DNA from: Owenia fusiformis
Lineage: Eukaryota; Annelida; Polychaeta; Sabellida; Oweniidae
Direction of reading: 5' to 3'
Assembly (NCBI GenBank): GCA_903813345.2
Contig: CAIIXF020000002.1
Location: 21,528,455-21,592,454 of the forward strand
Length of the DNA stretch: 64,000 nt
Of the stretch, positions 35,063 to 46,966 are shown piece by piece. Below the pieces are notes generated by a model, which saw only the letters and a program-made list of their open reading frames with translations, was not told the DNA's origin and did no database searches. Each line of letters starts with the position of its first letter. Positions within the stretch are counted from its first letter, which is position 1. A program made the position numbers and the translations under genes.

Positions 35063-35243
35063 CTTCTTCCCTCGTTCCCTGAGACCATCTGTGTTGCACT
35101 CTGGAAATGTTGGAAATATTGGAAAATCAATGAAATTTTTGCCTATTATGCTAGCCCAATATAGAACCGCATCTTGGTGAGCTAATCTTGCTCCATGGGG
35201 AAAAGTCAATGGTTTATCGGCTGCAGCCTGAATATTGGTTCTT
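35063..35243 (-). other. Splice-bounded exon-like segment of unknown gene
   Basis: On the minus strand the segment is preceded by AATTTCAG and followed by GTAAGAAC, and has an open frame throughout its 181 nt. The translation (starting RTNIQAAADKPLTFPHGARL) matches nothing I know. It could be a 5' exon of the PAQR gene 2.4 kb downstream, an exon of a long non-coding RNA, or chance. Confidence 0.3.
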
Positions 35244-35459
35244 CTGAAATTGTCCAATTATTGTTCAAATTGGATTAAACAAGGCAACATCCTATCAATT
35301 GGGTTAGAACGTAACAGTAATTGTGTTAAGAAACGGTATGTGTGCAGTGAGGACAATAGAAATTAGAAATCCATATAATATTAGTTGTAGACCATACTGG
35401 TTAATCAATTCAATTATTTTGAATTAGGAATAACTATCTAGATTTCAATACTGTATTCC

Positions 35460-35640
35460 GAAATGAATAATGAACCTCATGAAGTGGAACACTTTCACAA
35501 GTGGAACACTTTTCACAGCCCCGGAATCTTTTGTTAATTGAACTTCTCAAGAAGGAACACCTCCCAAGTGGAACGCTTTTAAGAGGTACTAAAGGTGTTC
35601 CTGTGATCCATTTAAAGATGTTTTACTGTTTAAGCAATAA
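35460..35640. repeat. GTGGAACAC / GGAACACCT dispersed repeat
   Basis: Repeated GTGGAACACTTT phrases ending AAGATGTTTTACTGT, the inverted ACAGTAAAAC terminus. A diverged member of that element family. Confidence 0.5.
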
Positions 35641-35774
35641 TGCCTGTGTAAAAGCTTAGGAACCATGTGCCACGAGATTGAGAATAATAGACATTAAAAA
35701 TCCATATTAATGGGATGTCAGAATTGTTTATTTGATTTATGATGACAATCAATGTAACCTTTTAAATAATTAAT

Positions 35775-36857
35775 TGGAATTAAATATGCCAAAATGAAGT
35801 ATTTAGAATTTAATATGCCAAAATGAAGTATTTAGAATTTAATATGCCAAGATGAAGTATTTAGAATTAAATATGCCAAGATGAAGTATTTAGAATTTAT
35901 AATGCCAAAATGCAGTATTTTGAATTTAATATGCCAAGATGGAGTATTTAGAATTAAATATGCCAAGATGAAGTATTTAGAATTAAATATGCCAAAATGA
36001 AGTATTTAGTATTTATTATGCCAAAATGAAGTACTTAGAATTTAATATGCCAAAATGAAGGAATTAGAATTTAATATGCCAAAATGAAGTATTTAAAAAT
36101 TAATATGCCAAAATGAGGTATTAAGAATTAAATATGCCAAAATGAAGTATTTAGAATTAATATGCCAAAATGAAGTATTTAGAATTTAATATGCCAAAAT
36201 GAAGTATTTAGAATCTAATATGCCAAAATGAAGTATTTAAAATTTAATATGCCAAAATGAAGTATTAAGAATTAAATATGCCAAAATGAAGTATTTAGAA
36301 TTAATATGCCAAAATGAAGAATTTAGAATTTAATATGCCAAAATGAAGTATTTAGAATTTAATATCCCAAAATGAAGTATTAAGAATTAAATATGCCAAA
36401 ATGAAGTATTTAGAATTTAATATGCCAAAGTATTTAGAATTAAATATGCCAAGATGAAGTATTTAGAATTAAATATGCCAAGATGAAGTATTTAGAATTA
36501 AATATGCCAAAATGAAGTATCTAGAATTTATTATGCAAATGAAGTATTTAGAATTTAATATGCCAAAATAGAGTATTAAGAATTTAATATGCCAAAATGA
36601 ATTATTTATAATTTAATGTGCCAAAATGAAGTATTTAGAATTAAATATGCCAAAATGAATTATTTAGAATTAAATATGCCAAAATGAAATATTTAGAATT
36701 AAATATGCCAAAATGAAGTAATTAGAATTCAATATGCCAAAATGAAGTATTTAGAATTTAATATGCCAAAATGAAGTATTTAGAATTTAATATGCCAAAA
36801 TGAAGTATTTAGAATATAATATGCCAAAATGAAGTAATTAGAATTTAATATGCCAAA
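35775..36857. repeat. Minisatellite, about 37 units of 28-29 bp
   Basis: The unit is close to TATGCCAAAATGAAGTATTT followed by AGAATTTAA. Single-base variants (CCAAGATG, AGAATTAAA) are shared by blocks of neighbouring units near 35850-35990 and 36420-36520, which suggests amplification in blocks. No gene overlaps it. Confidence 0.97.
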
Positions 36858-37139
36858 GCGAATGATTACATAATAATACTTATACAATAAGTACTGATAT
36901 TATGCTGTTATTTTTTTTTAATTATAGTACTTCCAACTCATTATTCTCTTGTACATTATTGCATATCTACACTGTATTATTATTTGAGGTTCATGATGAG
37001 ATTGAGATTATTTTGAGGCCAATATTATATCTACGCAATTGTAAATCAACTATAGGATAAACTATTTATTCCATATCATAGTGATATTCAAAAGAATGTT
37101 GACAGACATTTGTAGTTGAAGGAAAATTAAGTTAAGGTG

Positions 37140-37675
37140 CCATGATACTTAACAGGAAATGACAAAACATGAAGTGACAAAAATTTTGCATTTTTAGACA
37201 TTTTTTGAACATAGATCTGTAGATAACAGAGTTCTGTTTTGACCTCCAGTCAATTCAACTAGTTCCACATATCATTTACATGACCAGGATCATAATGTCC
37301 ATGGTCATTCCTTTTTATGACCGCCATTTTTGTTTCAGACTATTTTCTAAAATTTCAAAGATTGTACCAGTTAGAGCATATATTATGTTGGTCACTTTTT
37401 CTGAAAAATTCAAAAGATTCTGTTCAGTGACCTTCCCTATCTCCTACTTTTAGCTATTTTTCAGATACATTTTCAAAGGGCTGAAAAGGTTGTTTCATCA
37501 TGTTTAAGGACATTCTCACCATGCACAATGTGATCCTGGTCATGTAAATGATATATGGAAATAGTTAAATTGACTGGAGGTCCAAACAGAACACTGTTAT
37601 CTTTGTTCGAAAAATGTCTAAAAATGCAACATTTTTTATCACTTCCTGTTTCGTCATTTCAACACTTCTGGTGGT
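37140..37675. repeat. Foldback element with 160-bp arms
   Basis: The left arm (about 37155-37315) contains GGAAATGACAAAACATGAAG, GACCTCCAGTCAATT and CATTTACATGACCAGGATCA. The right arm (about 37505-37665) holds their inverses (TGATCCTGGTCATGTAAATG, AATTGACTGGAGGTC, ACTTCCTGTTTCGTCATTTC). The loop of about 190 bp has no coding sequence. Its right end touches the TGGTGACATAATA repeat. Confidence 0.75.
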
Positions 37676-38229
37676 GACATAATAAATACATACAAATATA
37701 TACATCATTGCGAAGACATTTTTATTTTAATTTATTTCTATTTCAAGTTTTGTAGCATTCAAAATAATACAATGACAGTTTATCAAGGCAGTTCCACAAG
37801 TTAGTCACAATAAGGATGTCACAATAACAATATTTTACAAATAAGTACTTGGTACAACATCTATGCAAGAACTACTAAAAGCAGCCTCAAAAGTATTGTC
37901 AAACATTTTAACATTTACCCAAAAATTTGTGAGTGCAAAACATGGCACAGTGCCATGGCATTTTTGTAAGAGGCTCAAGAACATTGTTTGTAAGGGTAAG
38001 ACATAAATCTGCAAGGGCATAGACATTTTCTAATTCAGAATCATGATAGTATCCGAGTCTTTGGCACAGGGGGTGCCAATTAGCCTATGCCACATTTATT
38101 CTATGGTACAGTGCCATGTTATGCACTTACCCCCCAGAATTACCTTTTGTATATATACTAATTTATGTATAATTTTTTGTTTATAACGATTGAACCCAAT
38201 ATATTATTTTGTCACTGTGGCAGCCATTT

Positions 38230-39320
38230 CTTAATGTCATTCAAAAACTTGTCAAAAGTCAAATTCTGACTTTCAACTTTATGGAGGTCAACATTAAGTT
38301 TGTTCTTCCACTTTGGTGTTCTGTGTGTTAACATGGTGTTTCACCATATGGTTGTTCAATGTATCTTTACAGGAGAATGTATCTTTACAGGTTTCACATT
38401 TAAATGGCTACGTTAAACCAAGTATGGACCCAGAGTTTTAATGTTATAGAGGTCTACATCAAGTGTTTCATTCCACTTTGGGATTCTGTGTGTTAACATG
38501 GTGTTTTACCATATGGCTGTTCACAATGTATCTTTACAGGAGAATGTATCTTTACAGGTTTCACATTTAAATGGCTACGTTAACCCAAGTATGGACCCAG
38601 AGTTTTAATGATATGGAGGTCTACATTAAGTGTTTCATTCCACTTTGGGATTCTATGTGTTAACATGGTGTTTTACCATATGGTTGTTCAATGTATCTTT
38701 ACAGGAGAATGTATCTTCACAGAACTCACATTTGAATGGCTATTTAACCTGAGTATGGACCCAGAGTTTTAATGATATGGAGGTCTACATTTCATTCCAC
38801 TTTGGTATTCTGTGTGTTAACATGCTGTTTCAACATATGGTTGTTCAATGTATCTTGACATAAGAATTTGAACAGCTTAACCCCAGTATGGACCCAAAGT
38901 TTCGGCGCCAAAGTTTCAATGTTACACAGGGCAATATTAAGTTAATTAATTTTAAAATTAATTAATATTAAAAAAATATACTAAAATTAAGTTTGTCATT
39001 CCACTTTTGGATTCTATGTGTTAGTTTTTAAATGATGTTTCAACATATGGCTCTTCATTGTTGTATCTTTAAGAGAAAATGTATCATCACAGAATTCAAA
39101 TTTGAAAGGCTTAACCCCAGTAGGCACCCAAAGTTTCAATATTATACATGTCAACATTAAGTGTTTCATTCCACTTTGGGATTCTGTGTGCTAACATGAT
39201 GTTTCAACATATGGATCTTCAGTGTATCTTTACGAGAGAATGTATCTTCACAAAATTCACATTTGAATGGCTTCACTCCAGTGTGGATTAACATGTGCCT
39301 TGCAAGAGGTCTACATCAAG
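38230..39320 (-). pseudogene. Ladder of about six decayed zinc-finger half-exons
   Basis: On the minus strand, fragments matching the second finger of the exon at 39325-39641 recur about every 165-170 bp (around 38310-38410, 38475-38580, 38650-38745, 38800-38880, 39030-39110, 39140-39300). Several still read FKCE.CKDTF and TL..HMVKHHVN, but they lack acceptor sites and most lack the first finger. The last copy also keeps the end of finger 1. They look like remnants of repeated unequal exchange at the 3' end of the zinc-finger exon. Confidence 0.75.
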
Positions 39321-39324
39321 TGTT

Positions 39325-39641
39325 TCATTCCACTTGGGGATTCTGTGTGTTAGATAAATTAACATGATGTTTCAACATATGGATCTTCAGTGTATCTTTA
39401 CGAGAGAATGTATCTTCACAAAATTCACATTTGAATGGCTTCACTCCAGTGTGGATTAACATGTGCCTTGTACGAGTCCACTTGTGTTTGAATTGCTGAA
39501 GACATAACGGACAGGAATGTGCCATTGAGGAGTGAGGCTGTGAACTAGAAGGGCCAGATGATGTCATTGATGATGTCATTGAAGGGCCAGATGATGTCAT
39601 CTGTGATGTCATTGCCATTGTAGAGTGGAGTCTTAGGTGAC
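39325..39641 (-). CDS. Alternative terminal exon with two C2H2 zinc fingers (exon Z9)
   Basis: An acceptor (TTTTTGTTTCCAG) is followed by 2 nt completing a codon, then 104 codons and a stop. The order is a linker rich in M, T, S, G and P with MTSSGPS repeated, then finger 1 CPLCLQQF..H(3)H and finger 2 CEFCEDTF..H(4)H, joined by HTGVKPFKC, a near-canonical TGEKP linker. It lacks a start codon of its own in context, so it must be spliced to upstream exons. The phase matches all the other terminal exons of this locus and the donor at 48332. It is most similar to the exon at 43226-43512, its copy in the segmental duplication. The role is presumably sequence-specific DNA binding for one isoform. 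Confidence 0.85.
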
Positions 39642-42600
39642 CTGGAAACAAAAATAAACAGTAAGCATTAACATTTAGGCTATTCTTGGACGATTTTGGA
39701 TAAGTACACTCCCCTCCATAAGTTTGGTATCCGAAAGTCCCATTTGGATCACTTATTAAAGCATTTTTTATATTTAGTGATTTTTGAAAATGCATTTCAT
39801 ATCATATTTCCTATTGTAGTTTAGTTTAGTTTAGTTTAGTTTATTTATTTATAGTGGTAGTAAAAATTAGTACTGTAAAAATTGTAATTAAGAAACAAAG
39901 GATTCAAATATTGGTGCGTTTGATATGCAATCCAATGGAAACTTTAGGTTACCAAACTTATAGACAGGAGTGTATTTCAGCAGCATTGGATAGAGATAGG
40001 AAATAAGGTTGACTTGAATTTTAATATTTAACACAATACTAGTATTCGTTGTCATGTCTATTTTCTTAGATAGCCCTGGCCTTATTTCATAAAAATGTGC
40101 TCATTTATAGGCCTAAGGGCAATGACCAAAAAGGAGCACATCAACAGATTTTTCCTCTCTCAGGCCGTAAAACAGAAGGGGAGGAGGCAATTTCTGCTAG
40201 AAAATTTAGATTTATATTCATGAGATAATTTAATGTTAAATCGCAAAATAAATAGGTGTGTGATATAGAAAGCAAGACTGAAATGGAATTTGCTTTGTTT
40301 GAGTTTGTTTAACCATCATTTCTTCCAGAAATCATCAAGAGTTAAACAAATACATTTATTATACCACTGTCATTTTCCCCACTCTATCCTTGGTCGATAC
40401 CATACATGTGACCAAAAAATATGGAGACGTATTCATTGGCCAAGCACATGTACGTTCAATAATTCGGCAAGGTAAATTCCCTGACCTTTTGGGCTTTTGG
40501 GGAATACCCCTTGGTAGAAACCTTGAAAGATAAATAGGTATTCACCCCTTGTACTAGAAAATACATAGCAGTTTTGTTACGCTTTATGAAATATTTGCAT
40601 AAATAAAATGTACCTTGTATTGTTAGTCAAAAATAAACTTGACATATTTTTAAAAATTCTTAATTGACATTTATTGTACTAGTTAATTACATGTAAGTGA
40701 CGATGGTTATTCAATTTCCTTATCATATTACTCTAGATACACTTAATTTGGCTACAGTTTTAATTTGACGGATTGGTTGATTGAAAAATCCGCCAAATTA
40801 AAAATCCGCCAATTTTCAGAATTTGTAATTTGCAATTATTTCACTTAAATGTGTAAATGTTCCTATTTGGGTGTCAGTGCTATACCAAGACTTATTGAAA
40901 GCAGAATACATAAATCTGAAATGTTTATTTCCAGATCTATGATGAAACTTGAGCTCAGTTCTGACTCCACCAAATTAAATAGCCACCAATATTTGAAATT
41001 GAGCAAATCAGCCAAATTAAGTAGCGTCAAATTAAATGTATCTACAGTATATTATCTTATTACTATTATCTTATTATGCATCAGTTTTTGTAACACTGAT
41101 AATTATAAAACTTGAGGTAAACCTAACAAGTACCCTCATCAAACCTTACTTAATACATGTGTAATCCTAATTCTGACAATTATTATCCTATTATCTTATA
41201 TTACGGTACATGTATCTTATCTTATTATCTTATTATGCAACAGTTTTTGTTCCACTGATAATAAAACCTAAGGTAAACAATTACATATCTTAGAATTTTA
41301 TGCACATTAAGTTGCAGGTAATCCTCAAGTTCTCAACTATAGTCACATATCTCATAAAACAAATATAAAATGTAATCTCGTTAAAAACAAAATGATGCTG
41401 TTTCATGGAATGATACTGTCCTTTTACTCTTCCATATTTCCATGGTTTGGTTTGACCCTATAAATATTCTAAAAGATTGTACACCCTCAAAGTCAAGTTG
41501 TACATACTGATTCACAATGCTAGTATGCAGAGACCATTGTAAAACGGCGCACTGTCCCTGGGGTGCCAAAAATATTATATACTAGTAGTTCATGAATTGT
41601 TACATTATTGTATAAATGCACATTGTCATAAATTCATAAATTCTGTCAGTCCATGGACATCCTTATTCATGTTTGAACACATGTCCCTTTCTTTGCACTA
41701 TTCATAATTTGGGAGGTTTCTGAAGACTGTAGGGATTTTCAAGTTGACAGGAAAATCTCAGTGATATATTAGTCATATAAAATTATCACCCTGTAGGTCG
41801 CAGAATGCAGATGCAAGTTCAAGGTTTCGTAGCAAGCGGGATTCTAAAACCTTATACAGAAAAGTCTGCAGCAGTCCTAGCATAAGGAGGTATCTGATAT
41901 CTTAATTGGTATGCAATATCACTGCATATTTTTCAAAATGGACATATTCTAAAGTAACTCATAATTTGTATTTATGATCCTATTAACTTAGTACTATTAA
42001 ATAAACAATATAAAGCACACCCTTATCTATTTAACCAACACAAAAACATGAATTCTAAATAAAACTTTGTTTTGTAGCATTCAAAATAATACAACGACAG
42101 TTTATCAAGGCAGTTCCACATGTTTAGTATGTCACAACAAGGATGTCACAACAGAGACGTCACAATATCAATATTTTACAAATAAGTACTTGGTACAACA
42201 TCTATGCAAGAACTACTTTATAACACATAAAATAGAAGCAGCCTCAAAAGTATTGTCAAACATTTTTACATTTACCAAAACATTTGTGAGTGCAAAACAT
42301 GGCACGGTGCCATGGCATTTTTGTAAGAGGCTCAAGTAAATTGTTTGTAAGGGTAATACATAAATCTGCAAGGGCTTAGACATTTTCTAATTCAAAATTT
42401 GACTCATGATAGTATGAGAGGCTTTGGCATATAGGGTGCCAATTAGTCTACACCACATTTATTCTATGGTACAGTGCCATGTTATGCACTTACCCCAAAA
42501 AATTACCTTTCTTATACAATCTATGTATACAATTAATGTATAACAGAATTAATTTTTTGTTTAAAATGATTGAACCCAATATATTATTTTGTCACTGTGA

Positions 42601-42689
42601 ACCCCCTCTGGAAGCCATTTCTTAATGTCATTCAAAAACTTGTCAAAAGTCAAACCTTGACTTTCAAATTTATGGAGGTCTTCATTAAG

Positions 42690-43220
42690 TTTGTTGTTCC
42701 ACTTTGGTATTCTGTGTGTTAACACCATATGGTTGTTCACAATGTATCTTTACAGGAGAATGTATCTTTACAGGTTTCACATTTGAATGGCTACGTTACC
42801 CAAAGTATGGAGCCAGTTTTAATGATATGGAGGTCTACATTAAATTTCATTCCACTATTTGAGATTCTGTGTGTTAACATGATATTTCAACATATGGTTG
42901 TTTAATGTATCTTTACAGGACAATGTATCTTCACAGAACTCACATTTGAACCCCAGTAACCCCAGTATAGACCCAAAGTTTCAAAGTTATACAGGGCAAT
43001 ATTAAGTTAATTAATTTTAAAATTAATTAATATTAAAAAAATACTAAAATTAAGTTTGTCATTCCACTTTGGGATTCTATGTGTTAGATTTAAAATGATG
43101 TTTAAACATATGGTTCTTCAGTGTATCTTTACGAGAAAATGTATCTTCACAAAATTCACATTTGAAAGGCTTAACCCCAGTAGGCACCCAAAGTTTCAAT
43201 ATTATACATGTCAACATTAA
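42690..43220 (-). pseudogene. Decayed zinc-finger half-exons in copy B
   Basis: Three finger-2 fragments lie around 42710-42800, 42850-42960 and 43070-43170, the counterparts of the ladder in copy A but fewer. They show frame damage and no acceptors. Confidence 0.65.
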
Positions 43221-43225
43221 GTGTT

Positions 43226-43512
43226 TCATTCCACTTTGAGATTCTGTGTGTTAACATGATGTTTCAACATATGGATCTTCAGTGTATCTTTACGAGAAAA
43301 TGTATCATCACAGAATTCACATTTGAATGGCTTCACTCCAGTGTGGATTAACATGTGCCTTGCACGAGACGACTTGTGTTTGAATTGCTGAAGACATAAT
43401 GGACAGGAATATGCCATAAAGGAGTGAAGCTGCGAACTAGAAGGCCCAGATGATGTCATTGATGATGTCATTGGTGATGTCATTGCCATTGTAGTGTGGA
43501 GTCTTAGGTGAC
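43226..43512 (-). CDS. Alternative terminal exon with two C2H2 zinc fingers (exon Z8)
   Basis: An acceptor (TTTTTGTTTCCAG) then 2 nt, 94 codons and a stop. Finger 1 is CPLCLQQFKHKSSRARHMLIH, finger 2 [22 protein letters not shown], with linker HTGVKPFKC. It is about 90% like exon Z9, but the upstream MTSSGPS repeat is shorter and the finger 1 helix differs (KSSRARH versus KWTRTRH), which may change the DNA contact residues. Both fingers are intact, so both copies of the duplication may be used. Confidence 0.85.
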
Positions 43513-43792
43513 CTGGAAACAAAAACAAACAGTAAGCATTTTGGCTATTCTTGGAGGATTTTGAATAAGTACACTCCCCTCCATAAGTTTGGTATCTGAA
43601 AGTCCCATTTGGATCATTTATTAAAGCATTTTTTATATTTAGTGATTTTTGAAGATGCATTGTCATGTAATTGAGATAGACCTGGCCTTATTTCACGATG
43701 ACCAAAAAGGAGGACATCAACATATTTTTCCTCTCTCAGGCCGTAAAACAGAAGGGGAGGAGGCAATTTCTGCTAGAAAATTCAGAAGTATA

Positions 43793-44790
43793 CAGGGTGG
43801 TCCAAAAAAAAGTGAACCCCTGCAACAGGCTACATTTTTCTTAATACATGCATGAATTGGCTCATATTATCACATGTTGTAGAGAAAGGTCTAAAATTTT
43901 GGTTGATGACATAATTTATTCTCAGTCTTAAATTTTGAAGAAATTACAAGCGTTTAACAAACATGCCTGGAAATTAGATATTGTACAAAATTTTACAAAT
44001 GTGATTCACGGAAATTGTTGAAACACATTGGATGATTTTAAACAGCTTTCTGTTAGAGATACAAGTTTAAAACCCTACCATATGACAAAAGGGACACTAT
44101 TCAAGCAGAAAACACATTTCACACTTTCATTGATCATTTTGAAGCATTTTAAACCGTTCAACAGTTCAGGGGTATGTTACCTACACCAACAGTTAGAGGG
44201 GGGCCTCTTATGGAAGGAAGTTGCCCCCTGTGACCAGGAATCTGATAACCCCTTCATCAAATATCTTTAAAAAATCAAAAGAAAATTCAATATTCAATGT
44301 TTTGAGCCATATATCATTAGAATTGGTCCATGATTTATGAAGATATTGACATTTCAAGATCATATAGGGGTATGTTCATGATTTCACTGGAAAATGTTTT
44401 CGTCTGTGGAAGCTTAGCACATCTCTTTGGATAACAATAGCTTTGCAACTAACAAATGTAGAATGCTAGTTTTAAGCCATAATGTGCAGGATTTAAAATT
44501 GAACAAAGTCAGAAAATATTAGTTCTTTAAGACTGCAGCTTAAAAAATTCTCAGGGGAAAGGTGTTAAAGGGTTGAAGAATCGCGGATATTGAAAATCAC
44601 AATTTGTCCATTTTCAGTAATGTTTGGTTAGGGCTTATAATTTCTGCAAATTTCAAGACTAAGAAAAATGTATGGTACCAACATAAATTTTAGACCTTCC
44701 TCTACAACATGTGAAAATAAAAAAGAATTCCTGCAAGTAATAAGGGAAATATGGCCAGTTGCAGGGGTTCACTTTTTTTGGACCACCCTG
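43793..44790. mobile_element. 998-bp non-autonomous DNA transposon with CAGGGTGGTCC ends
   Basis: The ends CAGGGTGGTCCAAAAAAAAG and its inverse (CTTTTTTTGGACCACCCTG) are flanked by TA duplications at 43791 and 44791. Inverted similarity continues for about 110 bp (CACATGTTGTAGAG.AAGGTCTAAAATTT). No transposase is encoded. TA target and TACAGGGTG ends suggest the Tc1/mariner group. It is absent from the paralogous position in copy A (near 40200). Confidence 0.92.
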
Positions 44791-45684
44791 TATTTATATA
44801 TTTTAGAAAATGTACTGTTAAATCGCAAAATAAATAGGCGTGTGATATGAAAGCAAGACTAAAATGGAATTTGCTTTGTTTGAGTTTGTTTTACCTCCAA
44901 TTCCTCCAGAAATCATCAAGAGTTAAACAAATACATTTATTATATCACTGTCATTTTCCCCACTCTATCCTTGGTCTAGTCAATACCATACATGTGACCA
45001 AAAAATATGAAGATGTATTCATCGGCCAAGCACACGTACATTCAATAATTCTGCAAGATAAATTCCCTGGCCTTTAGGGCTTTTGGGGAATACCCCTTGG
45101 TAGAATCATTGAAAGATAAACAGGTATTCACCTCTTATACTAGAAAGTACATAGACATGCAGTTTTGTTACGCTTTATGAAATAATTGCATAAATAAATG
45201 GACCTTGTATTGTTCGTCAAAAATAAACTTGACATATTTTTAAAAATTCTTAATTGACATTTATTGTACAAGTTAATTACATGTAAGTGACAATGGTTAT
45301 CCAATTTCCTTATCATATTACTCTAGATACACTTAATTTGGCGACCATTTTAATTTGACGGATTGGTGGATTGAAAAAATATGCCAAATTAAAAATCCAC
45401 CAATTTTCAGATGTATTTTGGAAAATCCCTAGAGAATTTGTAATTTGCAATTATTTCACTTAAATGTGTAAATGTTCCCATTTGGATGTCAGTGCTATAC
45501 CAAGACTTATTGAAAGCAGAATACATAAATCTGAAATGTTTATTTCCAGGTCTATGATGAAACTTGAGCTCAGTCCTGACTCCGCCAAATTAAATAGCCG
45601 CCAATATTTGAAATTGAGCAAATCCGCCAAATTAAGGAGCGTCAAATTAAATGAATCTACAGTATATTATCTTATTTCTATTAT

Positions 45685-46083
45685 CTTATTATGCAACAGT
45701 TTTTGTAACACTGATAATTACAAAACCTTAGGTAAACCTAATAAGTACCCTCATCAAACCTTACTTAATACATGTAAGTGATCCTAATTCTGACAATTAT
45801 TATCCTATTATCTCATAGTGTCTCATATTATTTTATCATTATCTTATTATGCAACAGTTTTTGTAACACTGATAATTACAAAACCTTAGGTAAACCTAAT
45901 AAGTACCCTCATCAAACCTTACTTAATACATGTAAGTGATCCTAATTCTGACAATTATTATCCTATTATCTCATAGTGTCTCATATTATTTTATCATTAT
46001 CTTATTATGCAACAGTTTTTGTAACACTGATAATTATAAAACCTTAGGTAAACCTAATAAGTACTCTCATCAAATCTTACTTA
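45685..46083. repeat. 158-bp tandem triplication
   Basis: CTTATTATGCAACAG begins at 45685, 45843 and 46001. The units are almost identical through CCTCATCAAACCTTACTTAA, and the third is interrupted by the SINE at about 46085. Copy A has a single unit. Confidence 0.85.
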
Positions 46084-46084
46084 A

Positions 46085-46395
46085 GTCCACCCGTAGTCCA
46101 CCCGAGTAGCTCAGCGGTAGCGCAGGTACCTTTTACGCAATAGGTCCCGGATTCGATCCCCGGTTCAGGCAAGACTAAATTTGCTTGTTTGCGTGAAGTA
46201 CTTCAGGGTGTTTGACTGAGTGGTCCGCAACTCGTACAAAAAGGCTGTGGTGTGTACTTATATGTTTATGTATAAGGAGGGGTTTCTGGGTCTATCTTCC
46301 ATGTTAATTACGTAAATTACGACCGTATATATACGGGACATACCCAAGAGGTATTGCTCACCTTCATTGGTGGTAAACAAAATACAATACAATAC
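46085..46395 (+). repeat. tRNA-derived SINE
   Basis: GAGTAGCTCAGCGGTAGCGC fits a tRNA D-arm / A box and GGATTCGATCC the T-arm / B box. A roughly 200-bp unrelated body follows, ending in (AATAC)n. It interrupts the third 158-bp unit: the sequence before it (CTTACTTAA) and after it (TACATGTAAGTGATCC) are contiguous in the sister units. Confidence 0.8.
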
Positions 46396-46458
46396 ATGTA
46401 AGTGATCCTAATTCTAACAATTATTATACTATTATCTTATATTACTGTATCTTATAGT

Positions 46459-46966
46459 CAGGCCTGTCAACTGTCCCGCAATTTGCGTATTTGTCACGCA
46501 TTTGCTGAAGAATTTGAAGTCACGCCAGTTATTTTTGCGTGACAGAAAATGTCACGCAAATACGCATTTTACCTGGTAATTGTCAAGCAAAAAAATTTCT
46601 GTAGAAAAATTTCTAAAAAAGTTCGTCTACACAGCAAAAATACGAACGCCGAAAAAAAACGTACGCATTTCGTTCGGACTTTTCACGCGAATCACTAATA
46701 TGTCATGCATTCCGTCCCGAAAATGTTCGTACCTACCCCCCCCCCCCCCCCCCCCCCCCCCGTTGATGGATGTTTGAAACGCAAGCGTAGCGATCGCGAA
46801 AAATTTGAGGTGTTCAAAATTTCACAAGATGTAATAAAATTTAAACCAAGGTGTTCAAAATTTGGATCGAGGTGTTCAGATTTGGACCAAGGTGTCCACA
46901 TTTAGAGGGGAGGTGTTCAACATTTCCAAGTCACTCATGTTAGGTGTTCCCAAGTTGACAGGCCTG
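46459..46966. mobile_element. 508-bp DNA element with CAGGCCTGTCAACT ends
   Basis: The left end CAGGCCTGTCAACT and right end AGTTGACAGGCCTG are perfect inverted copies, flanked by TATAGT on both sides. It includes GTCACGCA repeated in both orientations near the left, a run of 26 C at 46736-46761, and repeated AGGTGTTCA at the right. Open frames through the C run (polyproline / polyglycine) are not genes. Confidence 0.8.

Larger units (their letters stand above)
37747..42048. repeat. Segmental tandem duplication, copy A (4.3 kb)
   Basis: The copies begin with the phrase TTTTGTAGCATTCAAAATAA at 37748 (A) and 42070 (B) and end with TAAAGCACACCCTTATCTAT at about 42013 and 47713. The order of shared landmarks is the same, including the zinc-finger exon (39325 / 43226), AGTTAAACAAATACATTTAT (40340 / 44920) and TAGTAGTTCATG (41583 / 47310). 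Copy A lacks the element insertions of copy B, so it is closer to the original length. Confidence 0.9.

Noticed and set aside
38230-39320. One long multi-finger exon like vertebrate KRAB zinc-finger genes
   Set aside because: The fragments are spaced by about 80 bp of non-coding sequence, lack most first fingers and are out of frame with each other.
46580-46905. Polyproline / polyglycine protein on either strand
   Set aside because: Both frames merely translate a run of 26 C inside a DNA element with inverted ends and a TATAGT duplication.
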